Source: [Flexibacter] sp. ATCC 35208 (GTDB lineage: Bacteria > Bacteroidota > Bacteroidia > Chitinophagales > Chitinophagaceae). From it: a stretch of DNA of 34,238 nucleotides. The stretch spans positions 1 to 34,238 of the forward strand of contig NZ_MTKN01000077.1 in NCBI RefSeq assembly GCF_001975825.1. The letters run 5' to 3'. The position numbers and the translations under genes were made by a program. Below, one piece after another: positions 15,538 to 22,698 of this stretch. The notes under the pieces are model-generated. The model saw only the letters and a program-made list of their open reading frames with translations, was not told where the DNA came from and ran no database searches. Each line of letters begins with the position of its first letter. The stretch's first letter is position 1.

Positions 15538-15756
15538 ATGATCTACCTAACTAACTTTATTTATGTAGACCTTAGTTTCGCTGGGAACGAAACAGTTGAT
15601 AAAATTACTGCCAGGACCGGATCTGACCCCAGATCAACTGATGGATCCAAGCTGGCGCCAACAAGCATGCACTGGGGTGCAGGTCTTGTTGATAACGGTG
15701 GAGTACCAATGCCTTCAGGGTATAGGACTCTACCTATCCCCAAGTGGTCTGGATAG
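15538..15756 (+). CDS. Small unknown ORF, 72 codons
   Basis: The ORF runs from ATG at 15538, 13 bp after the YkuK stop, to TAG at 15754. The product starts MIYLTNFIYVDLSFAGNE and continues with a Gly/Ser/Pro-rich region (SMHWGAGLVDNGGVPMPSG). The start at 15538 is preferred over 15481, which overlaps YkuK. It has no signal peptide or known motif. The close spacing suggests co-transcription with YkuK. The long hairpin at 15818-15871 could be its 3' end. I do not recognise a family. Confidence 0.4.
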   Translation: MIYLTNFIYVDLSFAGNETVDKITARTGSDPRSTDGSKLAPTSMHWGAGLVDNGGVPMPSGYRTLPIPKWSG

Positions 15757-15817
15757 TAATTTATCGGGCAAGTAATTTCACTTCACCTTTAAAATAAGAT
15801 TTACTTATATGGTGTAT

Positions 15818-15871
15818 GGCCTGAATACTGATACCAATATCCTGTAAGATATTGGGCCAGTATTCAGGGCC
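15818..15871. repeat. 54-nt long hairpin
   Basis: The outer stem is CCTGAATACTG/CAGTATTCAGG (11 perfect pairs, 15820-15830 with 15858-15868), extended by GG/CC across a one-base bulge. After a small internal loop comes the inner stem CCAATATC/GATATTGG (8 perfect pairs, 15834-15841 with 15848-15855) and a CTGTAA loop. No U tract follows on either strand. It could be a transcript end, a processing site or a small mobile palindrome. Confidence 0.75.
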
Positions 15872-16019
15872 TTTGCCAAAAAATGTATACTGCTGCCAAT
15901 ACAAGCTATTGGAGTAGGATTTTTTTTATCTCATAAAAAGCATATACGCCGGCAAGAAATTTTCATACAATCGCGTTCATTAATTGCGTACATTAAATCT
16001 ACATTATAACCCGAGCAAT

Positions 16020-17654
16020 ATGAAAAGAGTTCTTTTGACACTAGGCGTGCTGGTACAATTGGCCTCTCTGAATTCATTTAGTCAGATAAAAGATCAGATC
16101 ACCATTCACAATGGTATCGTTCAGGGAGTACGGGAACCGGGATCACCTATTCTAATCTTCAAAGGCATCCCTTATGCCCAGCCACCTGTCGGCCCTCTCA
16201 GATGGAAAGAGCCACAACCCGCTAAAAACTGGAAAGGCATACGCAAAGCAGACCACTTTGGTCACAATGCGATGCAGAAAAACATCTTTGGCGATATGTC
16301 TTTCCGCTCATCAGGCATGAGCGAGGACTGTCTCTACCTCAATGTATGGACACCGTCCAAAACAGGTAAGGAAAAACTACCTGTATTAGTCTATTTCTAC
16401 GGCGGCGGCCTCGCTGCCGGCGATGGGTCAGAACCACGTTACGATGGCGCCAGCATGGCGAAAAAAGGCATTGTAGCCATTACCGTCAATTACCGCCTCG
16501 GTATCTTTGGCTTCTTCTCGCATCCTGACCTGACACAGGAATCCCCTCACCACTCTTCCGGTAACTACGGCTATCTCGATCAGCATGCCGCCCTGGAATG
16601 GGTACGTGACAATGTCGCTGCCTTTGGTGGCGATCCAAATAAAGTGACCATCGCAGGCGAATCTGCAGGTTCTATCTCCGTATCCGTACACATGGCCTCT
16701 CCGCTCTCCAAAGGGCTCATAGCAGGCGCAATAGGGGAGAGCGGCGCTGCCATCAACCCTACATTGTACCCTGTACCACTGGCAGAAGCAGAAGCACATG
16801 GTACCTCATTCGCAGAAAAGATGAATGCCAACAATCTGGATGAACTCAGGGCTATTCCCGCAGAGAAACTGCTGGACTCTGTATTCTCCGTGGCCACACC
16901 TTACTCCTCTGCAACTATCGATGGCTATCTTATTCCCCGCTCACTACCTGAAATCTTCGAAGCAGGCGAGCAGGCACAGGTTCCCCTGCTGGTAGGATGG
17001 AATTCCGCAGAAGTACCTTTTCAGGCGATTATGAAGGCAGAAGCGCCTTCGCCTGATAACTTTAAAAAGTTAGTCAGCCAAACATTCGGAGATAAAGCTT
17101 CCGGCATCCTGGAGCTATATCCTGCCAATAGCGAGGAAGAAACCATTCGCTCTGCTACCGCATTGGCCAGCGATCGCTTTATCGTATACAGCACCTGGAA
17201 ATGGGCAGATCTGCAGGTCAAAACCAGCGGTCAACCCGTATACCGGTATATATTTTCACGTATCCGCCCGGCTATGACTCCTAAAATGGGTAACGCCACC
17301 CCTGGCCTTGCCGGAGGTGTAAAAAAAGGCGATAACTCTAAACCAGCGCCTCCTAAATACCCTACCGTAGGTGCATCGCACGCTTCTGAAATCGAATATG
17401 CCCTGGGTAATCTTTATAGCAATAAAGTATATGCCTGGACGGCTGATGACTACAAAGTATCTGCTACCATGCTGGATTACTTCGCCAATTTCATCAAAAC
17501 CGGCAATCCCAATGGCAATGGCTTACCATTATGGGAACCCATCACCAAAAACAGTAAGCGTATCAACTACATGGATATCAATGTAAAGAGTGAACTGAAA
17601 GAAGAAACAGACAGAGAACGATATCTTTTCCTCGATAAGCTTTATATGAAATAA
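16020..17654 (+). CDS. Secreted carboxylesterase, type B (pNB-esterase-like)
   Basis: A serine carboxylesterase of the alpha/beta-hydrolase fold. The ATG at 16020 gives a proper signal peptide (MKRVLLTLGVLVQLASLNSF, then SQ) and 544 residues; the frame is also open from 15984. Family signatures are FKGIPYAQPPVGPLRW, EDCLYLNVW, the oxyanion stretch YGGGLAAGDG (about 128-136), the nucleophile elbow GESAGS (S215), E331 in GWNSAE, and H454 in GASHASEI. The full S-E-H triad is present, so it should be active on short-chain esters; the substrate is unknown. It is followed at once by a 30-nt perfect-palindrome terminator. Confidence 0.93.
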   Translation: MKRVLLTLGVLVQLASLNSFSQIKDQITIHNGIVQGVREPGSPILIFKGIPYAQPPVGPLRWKEPQPAKNWKGIRKADHFGHNAMQKNIFGDMSFRSSGMSEDCLYLNVWTPSKTGKEKLPVLVYFYGGGLAAGDGSEPRYDGASMAKKGIVAITVNYRLGIFGFFSHPDLTQESPHHSSGNYGYLDQHAALEWVRDNVAAFGGDPNKVTIAGESAGSISVSVHMASPLSKGLIAGAIGESGAAINPTLYPVPLAEAEAHGTSFAEKMNANNLDELRAIPAEKLLDSVFSVATPYSSATIDGYLIPRSLPEIFEAGEQAQVPLLVGWNSAEVPFQAIMKAEAPSPDNFKKLVSQTFGDKASGILELYPANSEEETIRSATALASDRFIVYSTWKWADLQVKTSGQPVYRYIFSRIRPAMTPKMGNATPGLAGGVKKGDNSKPAPPKYPTVGASHASEIEYALGNLYSNKVYAWTADDYKVSATMLDYFANFIKTGNPNGNGLPLWEPITKNSKRINYMDINVKSELKEETDRERYLFLDKLYMK

Positions 17655-17655
17655 A

Positions 17656-17685
17656 AAAATCCCGGTTACATGTAACCGGGATTTT
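17656..17685. terminator. Perfect-palindrome terminator after the esterase
   Basis: A 30-nt perfect palindrome (AAAATCCCGGTTACA and its reverse complement, centred at 17670/17671). In RNA it gives a stem of about 13 pairs ending in TTTT, flanked by A runs on the left, so it can work in both directions. It starts 2 bp after the esterase stop codon. Confidence 0.9.
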
Positions 17686-17692
17686 ATCTTCG
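17685..17692 (+). promoter_or_regulatory. Candidate -7 box of the 17697 gene
   Basis: TATCTTCG matches TAnnTTTG at seven of eight positions. It begins within the T tract of the terminator and lies 4 bp before the ATG, so the transcript would be leaderless or nearly so. No TTTG is found at -33; that position falls inside the palindrome. Confidence 0.35.
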
Positions 17693-17696
17693 CGCC

Positions 17697-18446
17697 ATGA
17701 AATTCCTCTACCTGCTGCCTTTTTTTGGAATCCTCATAGCCTGTGGACACACTTCCAGCCCTCCGGAAGAAGTGTTTGCTTTCGATTATGAACTGCTGGA
17801 AAACCTATACCACCAGAGTGATTCCGTGATTGTACATGGCGATACGGTAGAGACGATCAGCTATTCTTTGGATACCACCGTCATCCAAACAGGCATTTTC
17901 GCCTATATGCAGCATGATTTCGAGATCTATGCACCTCCGAAGCTGATTGTACTCACAAGGAGGGCACAGGCATTAAAAAAACAGGGAAAAGACGCTACGG
18001 ATGCGTTCAGGGAAATAGTAATCAATTATCCGGCAGAACTCGAAGAACGGCTCTATGAAACCTCAGACATGAACGATTATTGCCAGATTTCTGTCAATAC
18101 CGCCATGCTGGGCGCTTATGCCAATGAGCAACTCAAAGACATCGATTCTGCTATCAATATATTAAAGCCACAATTGGATAATGTGGAATCCTGGAGCTCG
18201 AGAATCCATGAAATGTATATCAGGCTATGTGTGGAGCGGTATGGTAAAGAAAAGGTGATCCAGGAGCTGGAAAACTGCAGAGCAACACTGGCGCATACGG
18301 ATACTCAACCAGAAATTGCCGAATGGGCGGTGACGGTATTCGGGGCAAGAATAGGGGATACGGGAATGAATGGCATGACACCCGAAGAAGCAGAAGCAGC
18401 TATCGATGAAATAGTGATCAATGATATCTGTAAACTGGTTAACTAA
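17697..18446 (+). CDS. Unknown lipoprotein
   Basis: A 249-aa protein with a type II signal sequence (MKFLYLLPFFGILIAC, lipobox Cys16). The mature part is acidic and mostly helical (RAQALKKQGKDATDAF; LEERLYETSDM; AEAAIDEIV), with no motif I recognise. It was probably exported and attached to a membrane. Its ATG follows the esterase terminator by 11 bp. It ends 1 bp before the stop of the convergent gene at 18448, with no terminator between them. Confidence 0.8.
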   Translation: MKFLYLLPFFGILIACGHTSSPPEEVFAFDYELLENLYHQSDSVIVHGDTVETISYSLDTTVIQTGIFAYMQHDFEIYAPPKLIVLTRRAQALKKQGKDATDAFREIVINYPAELEERLYETSDMNDYCQISVNTAMLGAYANEQLKDIDSAINILKPQLDNVESWSSRIHEMYIRLCVERYGKEKVIQELENCRATLAHTDTQPEIAEWAVTVFGARIGDTGMNGMTPEEAEAAIDEIVINDICKLVN

Positions 18447-18447
18447 A

Positions 18448-19107
18448 TTAAGCATCTTCAAACATCGTTCCTTTCAACCAATATCCATAACCATCTATCG
18501 CCATCAACAATTCTTTCTTTAAACGCAGGAATTCCGTAGTATCGATCTCACCATTCAAACGCCTTTCTTCAAGTGCCTCCATATCCAGTTTCTTTTGTTT
18601 GCGCTTTTGGGCATATCCAAACAACTCTGCATCCTTTTTTCTTTTTTCAATATACCCCTCAGTTTGCAAATATTGATTGGGCTGGTCTGTAACCCTTTCC
18701 AGTGTATATCCACCCCTTTCAATACCGATCAACTTCTGGTATTGCAAAGTAGGTTGTTGCCGCACGAACATTTCGAATCCGTCACTGATAAATGATATAT
18801 CTCCATTACGTGTAATGATCGTCCAATTGTGCCCGGATCTTTCAATATAATCAATCTGAAACCCATCACTCCTTACTACATCCATATCGAATCTTAACTC
18901 CCTGATTTGCTTAAACACAAACGTACAGGGAGCTATCCAGAAAGTAAACCTGAATCCTTTTACCGCTGGTTCATTAGATTTAAAAATATAATCTATATCC
19001 AGTTCCAGATCTCCCGTCATGGCCATCTCATATATGGTCACGTCATGCCAGTTCATTTTATCAAAATCCACTTCAGTCCAGATTGGCTTTTCTAAAATAT
19101 ATTCCAT
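18448..19107 (-). CDS. Unknown protein with SHOCT-like tail
   Basis: A 219-aa cytoplasmic protein. The N-terminal two thirds contain aromatic-rich beta segments (DFDKMNWHDVTIYEMAM; LDIDYIF; FTFWIAPCTFVF) that resemble a widespread family of unknown function in Bacteroidota, sometimes seen in immunity-like contexts. The C-terminal part is charged and helical (QKRKQKKLDMEALEERRL), then NGEIDTTEFLRLKKELL, a SHOCT-like oligomerization motif. It is convergent with the lipoprotein gene and divergent from 19135 across only 27 bp. Function unknown. Confidence 0.75.
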   Translation of the reverse strand: MEYILEKPIWTEVDFDKMNWHDVTIYEMAMTGDLELDIDYIFKSNEPAVKGFRFTFWIAPCTFVFKQIRELRFDMDVVRSDGFQIDYIERSGHNWTIITRNGDISFISDGFEMFVRQQPTLQYQKLIGIERGGYTLERVTDQPNQYLQTEGYIEKRKKDAELFGYAQKRKQKKLDMEALEERRLNGEIDTTEFLRLKKELLMAIDGYGYWLKGTMFEDA

Positions 19108-19134
19108 GCTGTATATTACATAAAAATTAACCCT

Positions 19135-19581
19135 TTGATAAAAAAATTACTTGCCCGTCCTTATCATCTGTTTTTGCTGATGGCAGTCGTTCTGTTCGTC
19201 TTATCCTTCTTTCATTTCAATAACTCAGTAGATTTTCATGTACATGATACCTATTATGTCATGAATGTTCCTTCTATTTACTGGGGCCTATCGCTATTCT
19301 TTTTGCTTTTCTGGATGATCTATCACTTCAGCTATCGGTTATTAAGCAATAAACTTATTTGGTGGCATCTCATGGGCATTATAATTTCCATTGCTGCAAT
19401 TATTCTGTTTGGTCGATACCAATTATCCGGCATTAGGCATTATTATCAATACTCCAACTTTGAACAGGTTAACACCTATCAACAGATAGGACGAATCATT
19501 GCGGTAACCATTATTGCCATTCAATTCCTTTATCCCATCAACCTGGTACTAGGGCTAATAAAACGTTTCAAAAAGTGGTAA
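19135..19581 (+). CDS. Unknown four-helix membrane protein
   Basis: A 148-aa inner-membrane protein with four hydrophobic helices (about 10-30, 45-68, 77-95, 118-140). The start codon is TTG at 19135 (MIKKLLARPYHLFLLM), which gives a positive N-terminus; the next in-frame ATG (M16) would cut into helix 1. The segment FHVHDTYYVMNVPSIYWG resembles the HDTYYVV motif of heme-copper oxidase subunit I, but the protein is far too short and lacks the other heme and copper ligands. I treat it as a distant or chance similarity. The 11-bp repeat array begins 3 bp past the stop. Confidence 0.7.
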   Translation: MIKKLLARPYHLFLLMAVVLFVLSFFHFNNSVDFHVHDTYYVMNVPSIYWGLSLFFLLFWMIYHFSYRLLSNKLIWWHLMGIIISIAAIILFGRYQLSGIRHYYQYSNFEQVNTYQQIGRIIAVTIIAIQFLYPINLVLGLIKRFKKW

Positions 19582-19583
19582 TC

Positions 19584-19689
19584 CTATACTATTTCTATAC
19601 TCATCCTATACTTCTTCTATACTATTTCTATACTTGTTCTATACTCATTCTATACTGCTAAAAGCTCGCTACAATACTCCTTCTATACT
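19584..19689. repeat. 11-bp-period array of the heptamer CTATACT
   Basis: CTATACT occurs exactly at 19584, 19595, 19606, 19617, 19628, 19639, 19650 and 19683, with CAATACT at 19672. The one missing position (19661) keeps the register, giving ten units with a period of exactly 11 bp. On the minus strand the unit is AGTATAG plus four bases, mostly AANN. The heptamer is invariant and the spacer varies, so recent slippage alone does not explain it. It lies in the convergent gap between the 19135 gene and the hydrolase terminator. Confidence 0.9.
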
Positions 19690-19700
19690 TAAAACAAAAA

Positions 19701-19724
19701 AAGGCAACCATCTCTGATTGCCTT
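19701..19724 (-). terminator. Terminator of the alpha/beta hydrolase gene
   Basis: A 7-bp perfect stem AAGGCAA/TTGCCTT with a 10-nt loop. On the minus strand it is followed by a T run (the A run at 19691-19700 on the plus strand). It lies 25 bp past the stop codon. Confidence 0.85.
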
Positions 19725-19748
19725 CTTCTATTGGACTTGATTCTTCTA

Positions 19749-20573
19749 CTATCCCTTGATAAATTCTAATAGATCCTTATTAATAGTCGCCGCTTCTGTC
19801 GTTGGCATACCATGCGGGAAACCCGGATAAGTGATCAGCTTACCATTCTTCAGCAACTTAGCCGCCTTTAAAGCAGTGATCTGGTAAGGTACAATCTGAT
19901 CATCTTCCCCATGCATTACGAGCACAGGCACCTCTACACTCTTCAGATCTTCTGTAAAATCAGTTTCTGAAAAAGCCTTGATACAGTCATAATGAGCCTT
20001 GATACCGCCCATCATACCCTGACGCCACCAATTATCTTTCACACCCTGCTTTACATCTGCACCTTCACGATTATAACCAAAGAACGGAGTCGGGAAATCA
20101 TGGAAATACTGTGCTCTGTTAGTACCAGTACCTACACGAATTTCATCGAATACAGACAATGGAACACCATCAGGATTGCTCTCTGTCTTCACCATAATAG
20201 GCGTTACAGCACTGATCAGTACTGCTTTCGCCACACGACCGTTACCACCATGTTTAGCCACATAGCGGATCACTTCACCACCTCCGGTAGAGTGGCCAAT
20301 GTGAATCGCATTTTTCAGATCCAGTGCTTTGGTCAGTTCTGCCACATCTTCTACATAAGTATCCATTTCATTGCCGGTAGCTGTCTGTGTAGAACGGCCA
20401 TGCCCTCTGCGGTCATGTGCAATGACTCTGTAGCCTTGTTCAACGAAGAACAGCATTTGTAGATCCCAGTCATCAGAAGATAAAGGCCAACCATGATGAA
20501 ATACAATTGGCTGTCCGGTACCCCAATCTTTGTAATAAATCTCTGTACCGTCTTTAACTATAATCTTACTCAT
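19749..20573 (-). CDS. Alpha/beta hydrolase (cofactor-free haloperoxidase/arylesterase type)
   Basis: A 274-aa cytoplasmic alpha/beta hydrolase. It opens with IIVKDGTEIYYKDWGTGQP and the HHGWP oxyanion loop (26-30). The nucleophile elbow is GHSTGGGE (S95), the acid is D225 in HGEDDQIVP, and the base is H254 in GFPHGMP; the spacing D225-H254 matches non-heme chloroperoxidases. These enzymes are mainly esterases or perhydrolases. The gene is monocistronic, with its own terminator at 19701. A TAACTTTA box (20606-20613 on the plus strand as its complement) about 35 bp upstream is a candidate -7 element. It is unrelated in sequence to the esterase at 16020. Confidence 0.92.
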   Translation of the reverse strand: MSKIIVKDGTEIYYKDWGTGQPIVFHHGWPLSSDDWDLQMLFFVEQGYRVIAHDRRGHGRSTQTATGNEMDTYVEDVAELTKALDLKNAIHIGHSTGGGEVIRYVAKHGGNGRVAKAVLISAVTPIMVKTESNPDGVPLSVFDEIRVGTGTNRAQYFHDFPTPFFGYNREGADVKQGVKDNWWRQGMMGGIKAHYDCIKAFSETDFTEDLKSVEVPVLVMHGEDDQIVPYQITALKAAKLLKNGKLITYPGFPHGMPTTEAATINKDLLEFIKG

Positions 20574-20876
20574 ATTGCAGTTTTGTTTAGCTTTTTTGTG
20601 ATAACTAAAGTTACTTCGAAATTAGATTGGGAAATGCCCAAGTAACATGCCATATTATCGGTTTTCTTGTCCGATTCATGGCTTATTTTAAGAAGCCTTA
20701 AAACACCCGTTGCTACAAAGAATAATATGATCAAAAATGATAATGGGCAAGGCTAAATATTTTCGTCTCCTGTTTGCGCTATAAACAAACAATGCAAAGC
20801 AGAATAACAAATCTATAGAACATAAAATACTACAGTACTTTCACAAGTATATTCAAAACGGGGTTCAAGGAACAAA
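20574..20876. other. 303-bp gap upstream of the hydrolase
   Basis: AT-rich, without an ORF. It holds a candidate -7 box for the hydrolase (complement of 20606-20613, TAACTTTA) and a small palindrome TTGGG/CCCAA (20627-20631 with 20637-20641). Nothing else is supported. Confidence 0.5.
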
Positions 20877-21539
20877 TTATAGCTTAACCTTTTTATAAAA
20901 TTTCTTCAAATACCATGCAGTAAAAAGTGGCAATGCAAAGATCTGTAATAAGAATACCAGCAAAGAAGGAATTCCTGTTAATCCTGCACTACTGCCTTTG
21001 ACGAATGACTGCTTTCCCAATGGTCCTTCCGAAAAAACAAGAATATTGATAAGGTTCCATCCTAAGTGTAATCCTATGGGTAAATACATGGTTTGCGTAT
21101 TTGCAAAAGCATACGCCAGCGTTAAACCGATTATACCGGTAATCACCAACACCAATAAAGCCGTACCCGGATTACCATATACTTCATAAGAAAAGATGTG
21201 ATAGATACCAAAGCATAATGCAGATAATATACATGCCTTGGTGATGCCTAGTTTCCTGATAGCAATATAGAGCAAAGCACCTCTGAATGCCAGCTCTTCA
21301 AATAAAACTGATTTTAATACCCACCAGATTACATTTATTGAAATCATTTTATGAAGCCTCCAATGAATGGTAGTGAGCATATGATACACCGTACAGCAAA
21401 TAGCCGCTCCCAGTAATCCATACCCCAGGTCCCGCATTCTTTTGGGTTGAATACCGATACCCAAAACAGTGAGATGTTTCTTTTCAAAAAACCAGAGTAA
21501 TAACCATGAAATGATCAGCTCGACTATAATACCAACCAT
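20877..21539 (-). CDS. CPBP-family intramembrane metalloprotease (CAAX/Abi type)
   Basis: A 220-aa polytopic membrane protein with the full signature of the CPBP/Rce1-like family: E81-E82-xxx-R86 in LFEELAFRG, F110-xxx-H114 in FGIYHIF, and H158-xxx-N162 in HLGWNLIN. These residues build the intramembrane active site that cleaves lipid-modified or membrane peptides. About seven hydrophobic segments are visible. It lies 57 bp downstream of the small membrane ORF and the zincin on the same strand, probably one operon. In other bacteria family members serve in bacteriocin immunity or signal processing; nothing here decides between these. Confidence 0.9.
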   Translation of the reverse strand: MVGIIVELIISWLLLWFFEKKHLTVLGIGIQPKRMRDLGYGLLGAAICCTVYHMLTTIHWRLHKMISINVIWWVLKSVLFEELAFRGALLYIAIRKLGITKACILSALCFGIYHIFSYEVYGNPGTALLVLVITGIIGLTLAYAFANTQTMYLPIGLHLGWNLINILVFSEGPLGKQSFVKGSSAGLTGIPSLLVFLLQIFALPLFTAWYLKKFYKKVKL

Positions 21540-21596
21540 GTATATGTTTAATTTTTAAATCTAAAATTCTTATGTTGCTTTGTGAATTATTTATTA

Positions 21597-21812
21597 TCAA
21601 CAACCTATGCTTCTGAATGTACCTGGCTTTAAATTAACATAAAGCCATATCAACACCACACCAAACACCGCCACGACGCTGGCTACTCCGGTAGAATTAC
21701 AGACAGCGGGCGGATCGTTATTCAAAAGAACTGGTATACCACCGTAAGTGTACAAAAATGCATACATCGTAAAATGGAAAAATTTAGGGACAACGCCAGC
21801 CAGCGCAGACAT
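21597..21812 (-). CDS. Small membrane protein, 71 aa
   Basis: The ORF starts 7 bp after the stop of the zincin gene and ends 57 bp before the CPBP gene on the same strand, the spacing of a real operon member. The product has two hydrophobic segments (FFHFTMYAFLYTYGGIPVLL and VASVVAVFGVVLIWLYV) separated by a short polar loop with a Cys, and ends in Cys. No family is recognised. Translation appears coupled to the upstream gene. Confidence 0.6.
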   Translation of the reverse strand: MSALAGVVPKFFHFTMYAFLYTYGGIPVLLNNDPPAVCNSTGVASVVAVFGVVLIWLYVNLKPGTFRSIGC

Positions 21813-21819
21813 TCATCTG

Positions 21820-22614
21820 TTAGGGATTTTCTGTGTCCGAATGCGACTCCCTGATCTTTGTTGTGAATGGGATGATCTGCATTTCAGTCAATTCGTTTTT
21901 TAATTGAGTAGCGTACCTGTGTGCGAATTCCTCCCGTTCGCTGGCAGGTATGCTTCTATATAGCCCCCATCGTTGATCCCATGCATCATAGCCTTCATCC
22001 TCATTTCCAGGGCGCTCCACCACTGTCAGGTAATGTACATAATGCCCTATTTCATGCGGCAGGCTCCTATATAATTGTGTGTTCCGCACATGCTCCGGTG
22101 TCAACTCTGCCGTCAGCGACCTGCCATCGTCTACGAAAGGATGTCCATCTTCTTTGAGCCGGTTTATTTCTTTTTGATCATTTAACGCAAGGGATCTGGC
22201 CCATTTCAGTGGCTTTGTATAATCGGCAGCTTCCAGAATAATAGCAGGCCCGTAATTCTTTTCAAACTCATACGAATACATCAGCCGTCCCCATACAGGA
22301 GATAGTATATTTTCCTTTCTTTTGGGCTGACGGAGTATGATGAATTTCAGACCTTTACAATCTTCAGGAGTAATGTGCTCAATTAATGTTGTAATATCTT
22401 CAATAGAACAGGCATGCTGTGAATCAGATCTTGTTTCTTCTACTACAAACAGGAGCTCATTCCCATTGATGGCCACCTCATGTTTCGTATAATTCCCCAG
22501 ACGTTCATAAAAGCCCTTCAGGTCTGGACTACGGGGAATAGTCAGCTTATTAGCCTGACCATGGCCCTGCTTTTTAGTACCGATATTCCTATTTCTTCTT
22601 GACGGGTTGAACAT
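21820..22614 (-). CDS. Minimal zincin-like metalloprotease
   Basis: Likely start M at 22614 (MFNPSRRNRNIGTKK), giving 264 residues; the frame extends to 22647, but the added 11 residues are hydrophobic and not needed. The main feature is SLPHEIGHYVHYL (H187, E188, H191), the HExxH zinc site of zincins, preceded by an acidic segment (DDGRSLTAELTPEHV). A third zinc ligand may be in EREEFAHRYA near the C-terminus. No signal peptide is seen with this start. It lies at the head of a putative operon with a 71-aa membrane protein and a CPBP protease, so two peptidases are encoded together. Substrate unknown. Confidence 0.7.
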   Translation of the reverse strand: MFNPSRRNRNIGTKKQGHGQANKLTIPRSPDLKGFYERLGNYTKHEVAINGNELLFVVEETRSDSQHACSIEDITTLIEHITPEDCKGLKFIILRQPKRKENILSPVWGRLMYSYEFEKNYGPAIILEAADYTKPLKWARSLALNDQKEINRLKEDGHPFVDDGRSLTAELTPEHVRNTQLYRSLPHEIGHYVHYLTVVERPGNEDEGYDAWDQRWGLYRSIPASEREEFAHRYATQLKNELTEMQIIPFTTKIRESHSDTENP

Positions 22615-22671
22615 AAAACAAGTATACAAAAACAGGACGACAATCATGATACATCACTGATACAAAAAGTT

Positions 22672-22679
22672 TACTTTTA
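22672..22679 (+). promoter_or_regulatory. Candidate -7 element of the 22699 gene
   Basis: TACTTTTA, the same variant of TAnnTTTG seen before 11668 and 32208, lies 19 bp before the ATG at 22699. No TTTG is evident at -33. Confidence 0.35.
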
Positions 22680-22698
22680 GGGTCCAAATACCTATGAT

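Noticed and set aside
19135..19581. Similarity of HDTYYVM to heme-copper oxidase subunit I
   Set aside because: The protein has only four helices and lacks the other heme and copper ligands; kept as an unknown membrane protein.
19584..19689. 11-bp array as a CRISPR or as a coding repeat
   Set aside because: The 4-bp spacers are far too short for CRISPR, and the 11-bp period is not a multiple of three.
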